NCBI GenBank assembly: GCA_963802795.1
Contig: CAWDJV010000004.1
Location: 372,001 to 436,000 of the forward strand
Length of the DNA: 64,000 nucleotides
Direction of reading: 5' to 3'
DNA from: JAIBJN01 sp963802795
GTDB taxonomy: Bacteria > Actinomycetota > Thermoleophilia > Gaiellales > Gaiellaceae
Shown piece after piece: positions 35,109 through 42,601 of the stretch. The notes beneath the pieces were generated by a model, which ran no database searches, had not been told where the DNA came from, and saw only the letters and a list, made by a program, of their open reading frames with translations. Every line of letters begins with the position of its first letter. Within the stretch, counting starts at the first letter, position 1. A program made the translations under genes and the position numbers.

Positions 35109-35786
35109 ATGATCGTCTTCGAGACGGTCACGAAGGTGTACGAGCCGAGGGTCGTTGCCCTGCGCGAGGCGGGCTTCGTGATCGAGAAGGGCGAGTTCGT
35201 CTTCCTCGTCGGCCCTTCGGGCTCGGGCAAGTCGACGATCATCCGCCTGGTCCTCAAGGAGCTCGACCCGACGGGAGGGCGGATCATCGTGGGCGGCCGC
35301 GAGCTCGCCCGCCTCAAGCGCAGGATGGTGCCGCTCCTCCGCCGCAACATCGGCTGCGTCTTCCAGGACTTCAAGCTCCTGACCGATCGCACCGCCTTCG
35401 AGAACGTCGCCTACGCGCTGAAGGTGCAGGGGCAGTCGAAGAGCCAGATTCGCGCGAAGGTGCCCGAGATCCTCGCCCTCGTGGGCCTGGGCGCGAAGAT
35501 GAACAGCTACCCGCACGAGCTTTCGGGCGGAGAGCAGCAGCGCGTCTCGATCGCGCGCGCCTTCGTCAACCACCCGCCGCTCCTCATCTGCGACGAGCCG
35601 ACGGGCAACCTCGACCCGGACACCTCCGTCGGGATCATGCAGCTCCTCTACCGCATCAACCGCACCGGGACGACGGTGCTCATGGCCACCCACGACCGCG
35701 AGATGGTCGACAAGATGCGAAAGCGCGTGATCGCCCTCGAGGAGGGCATCGTCGTCCGCGACGAGCGGCGCGGCGGCTACGAGTAG
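35109..35786 (+). CDS. ftsE: Cell division ATP-binding protein FtsE
   Basis: 225 residues from the ATG at 35109, which matches the usual FtsE start (MIVFETVTKVYEP). Walker A GPSGSGKST near residue 36, signature LSGGEQQRVSIARAF near 138, Walker B LLICDEPTGNLDP near 160, H-loop ATHDREMVDKM. The frame stays open upstream to a GTG at 34959, which would add 50 residues rich in Ala and Asp without FtsE similarity. With FtsX it forms the ABC-like complex that controls peptidoglycan hydrolases at the septum. ftsX starts 3 bases after it. Confidence 0.93.
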   Translation: MIVFETVTKVYEPRVVALREAGFVIEKGEFVFLVGPSGSGKSTIIRLVLKELDPTGGRIIVGGRELARLKRRMVPLLRRNIGCVFQDFKLLTDRTAFENVAYALKVQGQSKSQIRAKVPEILALVGLGAKMNSYPHELSGGEQQRVSIARAFVNHPPLLICDEPTGNLDPDTSVGIMQLLYRINRTGTTVLMATHDREMVDKMRKRVIALEEGIVVRDERRGGYE

Positions 35787-35789
35787 CGC

Positions 35790-36665
35790 ATGCGCGTCCG
35801 ACTCTTCTTCTCCGAGGCGTTCCGGTCGATCGCGACCAACATCTCCACGACCGCCGCGGCGATCATGACCGTCCTCATCGGGATGTTCCTGCTCGGGCTC
35901 TTCATCGTGCTCGGCACGTGGCTCCTCTCGTGGACCGGCAACGTCAAGAAGGACATCGTCGTGAACGTCTACTTCTGCACCCAGGGCCAGTGCGGCGAGG
36001 AGGTGAACGAGAAGCAGATCGAGGGCGTCAGGGCGCAGCTCGCCTCGAACCCGAACGTCGAGTCGTTCGAGTTCATCACCAAGGACAAGGCCCTCGAGCA
36101 GATGCAGGAGCGGTACCCCGAGCTCACCGAGGACCTCCCGCGAAACCCGCTCCCCGCCTCATACGAGGTCGTTCCCAAGGACGCGGAGCTCGTCCAGGAG
36201 ATCGCCGCCAGCCTCGAGCCCACGCCCGCCGGCGTCGAGCGGGTGACCTACGGGGAGAAGAAGGCCGAGAAGGTGCTGCACTGGGCCGCCATCATCGGCG
36301 GCACCGTTCTCTTCGGGAGCATCATCCTCCTCGTCTCGTCAACGATCCTGATCGCCAACACGATCCGCCTGTCGATCTTCTCCCGCCGCCACGAGATCGA
36401 GGTCATGAAGCTCGTGGGCGCGTCGAACTGGTTCGTGCGGGCCCCGTTCATGCTGGAGGGTCTCGTGTGCGGCCTGGCCGGCTCGATCCTCGCCGTCATC
36501 CTGCTCTTCGTGGCCGACCGGCTGGCGCTCGGGCGGCTGCTCGGCGGCGACGACGGCACCGAGCCCTGGGGCTTCCCGTTCATCGCTCTCACCATGATCG
36601 GCGTCAGCCTTCTGATCGGCGCGGCCGGCTCGGGCATCACCATGCGGCGTTTCCTGCGGATCTGA
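35790..36665 (+). CDS. ftsX: Cell division protein FtsX
   Basis: 291 residues with four membrane segments: one near residues 20-48 (IMTVLIGMFLLGLFIVLG), an extracellular domain (about 50-170) containing VKKDIVVNVYFCTQGQCGEEV, and three helices at the C-terminal end (for example VLFGSIILLVSSTILIANTI). Cytoplasmic SRRHEIEVMKLVGASNWFVR is the FtsX-typical coupling region. The extracellular part has a Cys pair, not seen in all relatives. It works with FtsE, directly upstream. Confidence 0.93.
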   Translation: MRVRLFFSEAFRSIATNISTTAAAIMTVLIGMFLLGLFIVLGTWLLSWTGNVKKDIVVNVYFCTQGQCGEEVNEKQIEGVRAQLASNPNVESFEFITKDKALEQMQERYPELTEDLPRNPLPASYEVVPKDAELVQEIAASLEPTPAGVERVTYGEKKAEKVLHWAAIIGGTVLFGSIILLVSSTILIANTIRLSIFSRRHEIEVMKLVGASNWFVRAPFMLEGLVCGLAGSILAVILLFVADRLALGRLLGGDDGTEPWGFPFIALTMIGVSLLIGAAGSGITMRRFLRI

Positions 36666-36669
36666 GACG

Positions 36670-37887
36670 GTGCCGTCGGGGAGCCCGGCAAAACGCTCCG
36701 CGGGCGGCCTCCTGAGACGAGCGCTCGCCGTCCTCGGCGTGTGCGCGCTCGTCGTCGGAGCGTTCGCGCTCGGGTTCCTCCTGACCCGGGCCGCTCCGAG
36801 CTCGAGCCCGAGCGCGGCCCCCCTCCAGCGAGACAGGCCGATCACGCTGATCGACGAGGTGCGCGCCGAGCTGACCTCCTACTACTACCGCTGGATCGAC
36901 CCGAAGGTGCTGGCGCGGCAGACGGTCGACGACATCCTCGAGGGGCTCGAGGATCCCCACACCGACTACCTGACGCGCACGGAGTTCGAGAGCCTCCAGG
37001 AGACGACGCAAGGCACGTACACGGGCATCGGGCTCTCGGTCGGCCCCGCCCGCAACGGCCTGCTCGTCACGTCCGCGCTCAAAGGGCCGGCACGCGAGGC
37101 GGGGATCCGGGAGGGCGACGTGATCGTGCGGATCGACGGGGAGCAAGCCGCGCCCCTGTCCTTCGAGCATTCGCTCGCGCTCGTCAAAGGGGAGGCGGGC
37201 TCGCTCGTGCACCTGACGGTGCGGCGGCCGAAGTCGGGGAAGGCGATCGACTTCACGGTCGTCCGGCGAGACATCGAAGTCCCGCCGATCAGCGCCCACA
37301 TGATCGAGCTCCGTAAGCGCGACGTCGCCTATCTGCGAGTCTTTTCGTTCCCGTCCGGCGCCGCACAGAGCCTCGAGGAGGCGACGTCGCGGCTCGTCGA
37401 GATGGGCGCGGAGGCGGCGATCATCGATCTCCGTGACAACCCGGGAGGACTTCTCTCCGAAGCGGTCGAGACCGCCTCCATCTTCCTGGACGACGGCCTC
37501 GTCTGCCGGACGGACGGTCTCCACGAGGAGGCCCATCTGTACGACGTGACCGGCTTCCCGACCCATCCCGAGCTTCCGCTCGTGGTGCTCGTCGACTACG
37601 GGAGCGCGAGCGCGGCCGAGATCGTCGCCGGCGCTCTCGCGGACAACGAGCGCGCGACGCTCGTCGGCGAGCGCACCTTCGGGAAGGCATCGGTTCAGAC
37701 TGTCGCCCCGCTCCGGGGCGGCGGAGCGCTCAAGCTCACGACGGCGAAATACCTGACGCCGGCCGGCGCCGACATCACGAATGTCGGCATCGAGCCGTCC
37801 ACTCTCGCCGTCGACGATCCTCTGACCGAGTCGGACGAGGCTCTGCGAACCGCTCGCAAGACGTTGCTGAAGGTCCTGCGCGGATAA
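36670..37887 (+). CDS. ctpA: C-terminal processing protease, S41 family with PDZ domain
   Basis: 405 residues, GTG start 4 bases after ftsX. A membrane anchor near residues 17-37 (LAVLGVCALVVGAFALGFLL) is followed by the S41 N-terminal helices, a PDZ domain (about 110-195, with GIGLSVGPARNGLLVTSALKG), and the protease core. The catalytic serine is in DYGSASAAEIVAGAL and the lysine in GERTFGKASVQ, 25 residues later, as expected for the Ser-Lys dyad. Position after ftsEX is a frequent arrangement and fits envelope maturation. Confidence 0.92.
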   Translation: MPSGSPAKRSAGGLLRRALAVLGVCALVVGAFALGFLLTRAAPSSSPSAAPLQRDRPITLIDEVRAELTSYYYRWIDPKVLARQTVDDILEGLEDPHTDYLTRTEFESLQETTQGTYTGIGLSVGPARNGLLVTSALKGPAREAGIREGDVIVRIDGEQAAPLSFEHSLALVKGEAGSLVHLTVRRPKSGKAIDFTVVRRDIEVPPISAHMIELRKRDVAYLRVFSFPSGAAQSLEEATSRLVEMGAEAAIIDLRDNPGGLLSEAVETASIFLDDGLVCRTDGLHEEAHLYDVTGFPTHPELPLVVLVDYGSASAAEIVAGALADNERATLVGERTFGKASVQTVAPLRGGGALKLTTAKYLTPAGADITNVGIEPSTLAVDDPLTESDEALRTARKTLLKVLRG

Positions 37888-37932
37888 GTGCCCCTCCAGG
37901 CAATGCGCGCGGTGCAGCATTCCTGAAGGGGC
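37888..37932. repeat. Short palindromic copy of the 16853-17017 repeat ends
   Basis: AGTGCCCCTCCAGGCAATGC starts just after the ctpA stop, and GCATTCCTGAAGGGGC at 37917-37932 is its inverted partner, making a 16-bp stem with one mismatch and one bulge around a short loop. The right end touches the GTG start of the RNase gene. The ends match those of the 165-bp element after ahcY. Confidence 0.7.
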
Positions 37933-39612
37933 GTGAACCAGCTCCTCGTCTGCGAGCTCGCCCGGCGCGGCAAGCTCCTCGTCGGCGAGCCGTATTTCGA
38001 GGCCGGGACGCAGGTCGTGATCGACCGGAAGGGGGCGGGGGAGGCGTCCGTCGGCGACCTCGTCGTCCTCCGTCCGGGACGCGGGCGCGCCCGGCTCGAG
38101 CGGGTCCTCGGGCCCGCGAGCCACATCGAGCCCGTTCTCGAAGGGCTGCTGTGGCACGAGGGCCTGCGCCGGGAGCACCCTCCTCTCCCGGCCGACCCGC
38201 CGGAGGACGAACCGGATCGCGTCGACCTCCGCGGGCTCTTCACGTTCACGATCGACCCGGAGGAGGCGAAGGACTTCGACGACGCGCTCAGCGTGCGCCG
38301 CGAGGCCGAGGGCGTGCGCGCGTGGGTCCACATCGCCGACGTGTCCGCCTACGTCCCCGCCGGCTCGCCGCTCGACCACGACGCCGCGGAGCGCGCCTGC
38401 TCTGTCTACGTCCCCGGCCGCGTGGAGCCGATGCTCCCGGAGGAGCTCTCGGCCGATCTCTGCAGCCTTCGTCCTCATGTCGAGCGCCGCTGCGTGACCG
38501 TCGAGCTTTTCTTCGACACCGATTTCGAGCCGGGCGTGCCGCGCTTCTACCGCAGCGTGATCCGGAGCCAGGAGCGGCTCACGTACGGGCACGCGCAGGC
38601 GATCCTCGCGGGGCAGGAGCGGGCCGGGGCCGAGCTGGCCGAGTCGCTGCGGGTCGCAGAACAGGTGGCCGAGGGGCTCCGGCGGCGTCGGTACCGGCGA
38701 GGGGCGCTGCGGATCGAGACCGGTGAGATCGCCTTCGCCTTCGACGGAGATGGGGGCGTCGAGCGGGCCTGGATGGAGGAGGAGCCGCTCGCCCACATGC
38801 TCGTCGAGGAGCTGATGATCGTCGCGAACGAGGCGGTCGCCGAGCTTCTGGCGGGCCGGAAACGCGATGCCCTCTACCGCGTCCACGAGCGCCCGGATCC
38901 CCAGGCGGTCGAGCTGCTGGTTTCCAAGCTTGCAGACCTCGAGGTGCCGACCCCGCCGGTTCCCGAGCGTCTCACGCCCCCGACGGCTGCGCGCCTGGCC
39001 GCTCGCGCTGCCGTGGCGGTCTCCCGCTACGTGGAGCAGTCCGGACGTGGGAAAGAGGCGTATCCCGCCCTCGTGCTCCGCTCCCTCAAACAGGCGCGCT
39101 ACGACCCGGCCAACCTCGGGCACTCAGGCCTCGCGAGCCGCGCCTACTGCCACTTCACGTCGCCGATCCGCCGCTACCCGGACCTCGTCTGCCACCGGGC
39201 GCTCCTGCGCGAGCTCGGGGTGCTCGACGTCGAGCCGCCCGCCGACCTTCCCGAGCTCGCCGCGTCGGTCTCCGCGCTCGAGCGGGCAGCCGCGCTGGTC
39301 GAGTACCGAGCCGACGAGCTCTGTCTCGCCTGGCTCCTCGAGCGGCGGCTCTTCGAGGAGGGCTGGGACGCAACCTTCGAGGGTGAGATCGTTGGAGCGA
39401 TCGGCTCGGGCATCTTCGTCCGCTTCGACGGCGTCTTCGAGGGCTACGTCCCCGCTCGGCGCCTCCCCGGCGACTACTTCGAGCTGAACCCGCTCGGGAC
39501 CGCCCTCGTCGGGCGGCGGTCGGGCTCGTCCTACCGTCTCGGGCACCCGATCGAAGTCCGGGTCGCCGAGGTTCGGCGGTGGGAGGGGAAGGTCGAGCTG
39601 ACCCCTGCGTGA
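37933..39612 (+). CDS. RNase II/R family 3'-5' exoribonuclease
   Basis: 559 residues, shorter than E. coli RNase R (about 813), lacking most N-terminal cold-shock domains. The RNB catalytic domain has FTIDPEEAKDFDDALSV with the metal-binding aspartates, then AWVHIADVSAYV, LPEELSADLCSLRP, and the family's HFTSPIRRYPDLVCHR near residue 398. A C-terminal S1 domain follows (DATFEGEIVGAIGSGIFVRF). It degrades structured RNA, and in many bacteria clears tmRNA-tagged messages; smpB and ssrA lie 2 kb downstream. GTG start abuts the repeat hairpin. Confidence 0.9.
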   Translation: MNQLLVCELARRGKLLVGEPYFEAGTQVVIDRKGAGEASVGDLVVLRPGRGRARLERVLGPASHIEPVLEGLLWHEGLRREHPPLPADPPEDEPDRVDLRGLFTFTIDPEEAKDFDDALSVRREAEGVRAWVHIADVSAYVPAGSPLDHDAAERACSVYVPGRVEPMLPEELSADLCSLRPHVERRCVTVELFFDTDFEPGVPRFYRSVIRSQERLTYGHAQAILAGQERAGAELAESLRVAEQVAEGLRRRRYRRGALRIETGEIAFAFDGDGGVERAWMEEEPLAHMLVEELMIVANEAVAELLAGRKRDALYRVHERPDPQAVELLVSKLADLEVPTPPVPERLTPPTAARLAARAAVAVSRYVEQSGRGKEAYPALVLRSLKQARYDPANLGHSGLASRAYCHFTSPIRRYPDLVCHRALLRELGVLDVEPPADLPELAASVSALERAAALVEYRADELCLAWLLERRLFEEGWDATFEGEIVGAIGSGIFVRFDGVFEGYVPARRLPGDYFELNPLGTALVGRRSGSSYRLGHPIEVRVAEVRRWEGKVELTPA

Positions 39613-39947
39613 GCCTTCGAAAGAAATTGCCGCTCTTTGCGCGGAAAGGCCTCCGCGTCCCCTTGCGCCGCCGGGCGCGTCCCTTTAGGTTGCCGCTTGC
39701 GCCGAGCACGGAGCGCGACTAGGTCGAAGCCTCACCGGGCGGCACTACGCGGAAGCGGAAGGTCAGCCGGAGAGGTGGACGAAAGCGCAACCGGCTCGGC
39801 GAATTTTTTTGGTCCGGAATCACTCGCCGTTCGGTCATCCCGGGGTGGCAGACTCTCCCGCTGCGGTGACGGCAGTAGTAGCCCGGGGGACCGGGGCCGC
39901 CCCTCGAAAATCTGCTTTGGGGCGGAGTCCCGGCCGCTCTGGGAAAA
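39613..39947. other. Gene-free spacer after the RNase gene
   Basis: About 335 bases with no supportable gene. It contains a terminator-like hairpin plus T7 (39764-39812) for the plus strand and a GC-rich hairpin (GGGGCCGCCCC...GGGGCGGAGTCCC, about 39892-39928) near the 3' end of the minus-strand secreted-protein gene. Confidence 0.55.
39764..39812 (+). terminator. Terminator with a seven-T tract
   Basis: AGCCGG and CCGGCT form a short stem around a roughly 20-base loop and are followed by GAATTTTTTT. The T tract is unusual in this GC-rich window and supports a rho-independent stop for the ftsE-to-RNase transcript. Confidence 0.5.
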
Positions 39948-40358
39948 TCAGGGCTTGCGCTGGAGCGTGGTTTGCAGGTGTCCGCCGTTCCCGGTCGCCG
40001 AGAGGTGGATGTCGCACTTGCCGTGCCAGACGGGCACGGGCAGCCTCTGCTTGTTCACCTCGGCGCGGTAGCCGGACGACCAGTAGCGCCAGCCGATCGT
40101 TCGCGACCCGTACCGCGAGTAGCTGCGGTTGTGGCAGGACACGTTCGCGTCGACCTCGACCCAGCCACGCGGGCCGCGGGTGTTAGCCCGAAGCGCCTCG
40201 GTGCGGTAAGCCGTTTCCGTCGAGAGGGACGCGTAGGTGTAGGCGGAGGACGTATCCGGGGCGCGGGCGATGGTGTGCCACATGGCTGCGTCGGCGGTGG
40301 TGGCGAAGGCCGATGCGCCCACGAGGGCGACGACGACCACCGCTAGGAGCTTCTTCAC
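39948..40358 (-). CDS. Small secreted protein of unknown function
   Basis: 136 residues with a clean signal peptide (MKKLLAVVVVALVGASAFAT, cleavage near ADA-AM). The mature part is rich in Tyr, Ser, Arg and Trp (TIGWRYWSSGYRAEVN) with two cysteines (VSCHNRS and HGKCDIH) that could form one disulfide. I do not recognise the family. An 18-bp motif upstream of it recurs at the 3' end of the next minus-strand gene. Confidence 0.7.
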   Translation of the reverse strand: MKKLLAVVVVALVGASAFATTADAAMWHTIARAPDTSSAYTYASLSTETAYRTEALRANTRGPRGWVEVDANVSCHNRSYSRYGSRTIGWRYWSSGYRAEVNKQRLPVPVWHGKCDIHLSATGNGGHLQTTLQRKP

Positions 40359-40393
40359 TTCGGTCCCTTTCGTGAGGATTCCCCCGGCACCCC

Positions 40394-40411
40394 AGGGGCC
40401 AGGGTTCGCTT
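40394..40411. repeat. 18-bp direct repeat, copy 1
   Basis: AGGGGCCAGGGTTCGCTT, identical to 40611-40628. It lies 36 bases upstream of the start of the minus-strand secreted-protein gene. Confidence 0.75.
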
Positions 40412-40552
40412 ACACGGTTCATGTATCGGCAGCCTCGTCGCCGTGTAGTTCACCCATCTGGGTAAATCGGGCTCGCCGATGCCCGGGCGCGATTAGGGGA
40501 CGCGGCCGACCGGAATCTGCCGGCGGGCTGAGAGCCTCGAGCCCGCAAAGCT

Positions 40553-40600
40553 GAACGCCGCCCCCGTATCGGCGAGCGGCGTTCGCGGGGCCTGTGCCCC
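40553..40600 (-). terminator. Double hairpin after the Ltp-domain gene (minus strand)
   Basis: GAACGCCGC (40553-40561) pairs perfectly with GCGGCGTTC (40576-40584), and GGGGC-CTGT-GCCCC sits next to it (about 40587-40600). Reading on the minus strand these follow the stop of the Ltp-domain gene at 40628, so they probably terminate it. Confidence 0.65.
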
Positions 40601-40610
40601 CCGGAGGTTT

Positions 40611-40628
40611 AGGGGCCAGGGTTCGCTT
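40611..40628. repeat. 18-bp direct repeat, copy 2
   Basis: AGGGGCCAGGGTTCGCTT, the second copy, ending at the stop codon of the minus-strand Ltp-domain gene. Confidence 0.75.
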
Positions 40629-41335
40629 TAGAGGCCGGCCTGGTCGACGCCGTACACGGCCTGCTGCTCGGTGTAGCCCTCGTACTCCAGCTGCTCGATG
40701 AGGCCGGTGCGGGAGAAGCTCGAGTAGTCGAGGTAGTCCTTGGCGGACTGGGCGGCCTGCTTGTTCCAGTTGGGGCTGACGGCCTCCACGGCGTAGGTGG
40801 CGTCCTTGGTGGAGTAGCCCTCGTACTTGAGCTGATCGATCAGGCCTTTCTTGGAGAACGCGCTGAAGTCGAGGTAGTCCTGGGCGCTCTCGCGGGCGTT
40901 CTCCTGACCGGCGGTCTCGGCCGGAGCCTCGGGCTCCTCGACGGGCTCGGCTTCCTCGACAGGCTCGGGCTCCTCGACCGGGGCCTCGTCGTCGACCGGC
41001 TCGGCCTCATCGGCCTCGGCCTGCACTGTCTCGGTCACGGTCTTCTCGACCGTCACCGTCTTCTCGACCGGCTTCGTGGCGGGCGGCCTGGCTGTGCGCC
41101 CACGCGCTGACCTCTGCCGCGCTGCGAGGGGTCGGGTAAGGGTTCCGGTAGTCCGCTGGTTGGTCGCGCTCAGAAGCGCTCTCAGCGGGCCCGATTCCTG
41201 GGCCACATATAGGCCACACGAGGACGCATTTGGCGCTCTAGGCGACGTTGGCGACCCGCATGGTTGAGCGAAGCCGGCATGGTTGCTGACCCACTGGCTT
41301 TTTTGGTCCAATGGCGGCATGGCCCGCGGGACCAA
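40628..41335 (-). CDS. Ltp-domain (PF07553-type) protein with acidic linker; start uncertain
   Basis: The C-terminal 90 residues are two tandem copies of the Ltp lipoprotein motif: ARESAQDYLDFSAFSKKGLI, DQLKYEGYSTKDATYAVE, and again SAKDYLDYSSFSRTGLIEQL with EYEGYTEQQAVYGV. Such repeats were first seen in a phage superinfection-exclusion lipoprotein and are common in actinobacterial surface proteins. Before them is a Glu/Pro-rich linker (PVEEPEPVEEAEPVEEPEAP) and a VEKTVTVEKTVTETVQ repeat. The first 75 residues look non-native (no signal peptide or helix), so the true start may be downstream, or a frame break hides a signal sequence. Maximum length 235 residues. Confidence 0.7.
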   Translation of the reverse strand: MVPRAMPPLDQKSQWVSNHAGFAQPCGSPTSPRAPNASSCGLYVAQESGPLRALLSATNQRTTGTLTRPLAARQRSARGRTARPPATKPVEKTVTVEKTVTETVQAEADEAEPVDDEAPVEEPEPVEEAEPVEEPEAPAETAGQENARESAQDYLDFSAFSKKGLIDQLKYEGYSTKDATYAVEAVSPNWNKQAAQSAKDYLDYSSFSRTGLIEQLEYEGYTEQQAVYGVDQAGL

Positions 41336-41783
41336 GCTGATCGCCGATAACCGGCGTGCGCGCCACGACTACCATCTCCTCGACCGCTACGAGGCGGGGC
41401 TGGTGCTCACGGGCACCGAGGTGAAGTCTCTGCGCGGCGGCAAGGCGATCCTCCAGCGTGCGTTCGGCGACGTCCGAGGAGGCGAGGTCTACCTCGTCGG
41501 CGCGCACATCCCCGAGTACGCGCAGGGCTCCATCTCGAACCACGATCCAGACCGCGACCGCAAGCTCCTCCTCCACCGCCGCGAGATCGACCAGCTCATC
41601 GGCAAGGTGCAGGAGAAGGGGCTCACCCTCGTGCCGACGAAGCTCTACTGGAAGGACGGACGGGTCAAGGTCGAGCTCGCGCTCGGGCGCGGCAAGGACG
41701 TGCGCGACAAGCGCCGGGACATTGCCGACCGCGACGCCCGGCGGCAGATCGAGCGGGAGCTCAAGGCCCGCGGCCGTGAATGA
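41319..41783 (+). CDS. smpB: SsrA-binding protein SmpB
   Basis: 154 residues from the ATG at 41319 (MARGTKLIADNRRARHDY), the usual SmpB start; an upstream in-frame ATG at 41283 would add 12 non-conserved residues. RYEAGLVLTGTEVKSLRGGKAIL and YAQGSISNHDPDRDRKLLLH are conserved, and the basic tail (GKDVRDKRRDIADRDARRQI) binds tmRNA. It works with the tmRNA encoded 400 bases downstream in trans-translation. Confidence 0.96.
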   Translation: MARGTKLIADNRRARHDYHLLDRYEAGLVLTGTEVKSLRGGKAILQRAFGDVRGGEVYLVGAHIPEYAQGSISNHDPDRDRKLLLHRREIDQLIGKVQEKGLTLVPTKLYWKDGRVKVELALGRGKDVRDKRRDIADRDARRQIERELKARGRE

Positions 41784-42162
41784 GGACCACGGCGTGGACC
41801 GCGGCGGCGAGGGCGAGGAAGGCAGCCACGGACCACAGCGCGACGAGGCCATGGGTGTCGAGGTCGGTGTCCGCGACGAGCAGCCAGACGGCGAGCACGG
41901 CGGCGGCGAGCGCGCTTCCGACCGCGGCGGCGAACGTGACGGTTTGCTGGGCGGGGGTGCCGGCGAGAGCCCATTCGAGGATGGCGAACGCGACCAGGGC
42001 GGCCCCGAGAAGCTGCGCGTAGAAAGGCGGCTCCGGCAGGGGAAGCCCGAAGAAGTCGTAGAGGGCGTCCCACGTGGCGGCGAGCAGGAAGACGGCGAGC
42101 GCCGCGTTCGAGACGGCGTCGACGCGCAGCACGAGCGCCTGGCTTAGCCGGGGAACCTCCAT
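41761..42162 (-). CDS. Small four-helix membrane protein
   Basis: 133 residues on the opposite strand between smpB and ssrA; its 3' end overlaps smpB by 23 bases. Four hydrophobic segments are visible: AALAVFLLAATWDALYDFFG, LLGAALVAFAILEWALAG, FAAAVGSALAAAVLAVWLLV and LVALWSVAAFLALAAAVHAV. ALYDFFGLPLPEPPFY between helices 1 and 2 is a recurring feature of small uncharacterised membrane proteins. Function unknown. Confidence 0.65.
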   Translation of the reverse strand: MEVPRLSQALVLRVDAVSNAALAVFLLAATWDALYDFFGLPLPEPPFYAQLLGAALVAFAILEWALAGTPAQQTVTFAAAVGSALAAAVLAVWLLVADTDLDTHGLVALWSVAAFLALAAAVHAVVLIHGRGP

Positions 42163-42170
42163 CCCGCGGC

Positions 42171-42176
42171 TATACT
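42171..42176 (+). promoter_or_regulatory. -10 box of ssrA
   Basis: TATACT, 10 bases before the mature tmRNA 5' end at 42187. It is the best match to a housekeeping -10 in the window. No clear -35. Confidence 0.6.
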
Positions 42177-42186
42177 TTCAGTCTCT

Positions 42187-42548
42187 GGGGGCGATCCGGT
42201 TTCGACGGGGTCGGTTCTCCGGAAGAGCTGCAAGCCGAGGTCCCCGGTTGGCCTCGTTAAACAACCGGGAACAAAGCAAGTGCGAAGCCAAACGATCTCG
42301 CACTCGCCGCCTAACTAGGCGACGCGTCGGCTCCGGTCTCGGCCCGTGGATCGGAGACCCGGCGTCAGAAAACGGGCTCGCCGCCGAAGGAGCGCTGGTC
42401 GCCGGAGGCGGGACTTCTCAGGACCGGCTAGCCCGACGGTAGGTTTGCCAGCCCACCGGCCGGCCGGGCGAAATTCAAGGGCAGGCTGTGCTTGGAAAGG
42501 CTCTTCACGGTGCGACTTCGGACGCGGGTTCGATTCCCGCCGCCTCCA
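42187..42548 (+). ncRNA. ssrA: tmRNA (transfer-messenger RNA)
   Basis: The 5' end GGGGGCGATCCGGTTTCGAC is diagnostic. Bases 42187-42193 pair with CGCCTCC (42541-42547) to form the 7-bp acceptor stem, with A42548 as discriminator; the T arm reads GGTTCGATTCC near the 3' end. CCA is not encoded. The tag reading frame GCA AGT GCG AAG CCA AAC GAT is followed by CTC GCA CTC GCC GCC TAA, at 42276-42314, giving the peptide ASAKPNDLALAA with the usual ALAA degradation signal. The resume codon is inferred from that frame. smpB lies just upstream. Confidence 0.95.
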
Positions 42549-42601
42549 TCGGCTTGGTTGATCGCGGCGCCGCAGCGAGGGTTTCGCGGCATGCTTTGGT
42601 C

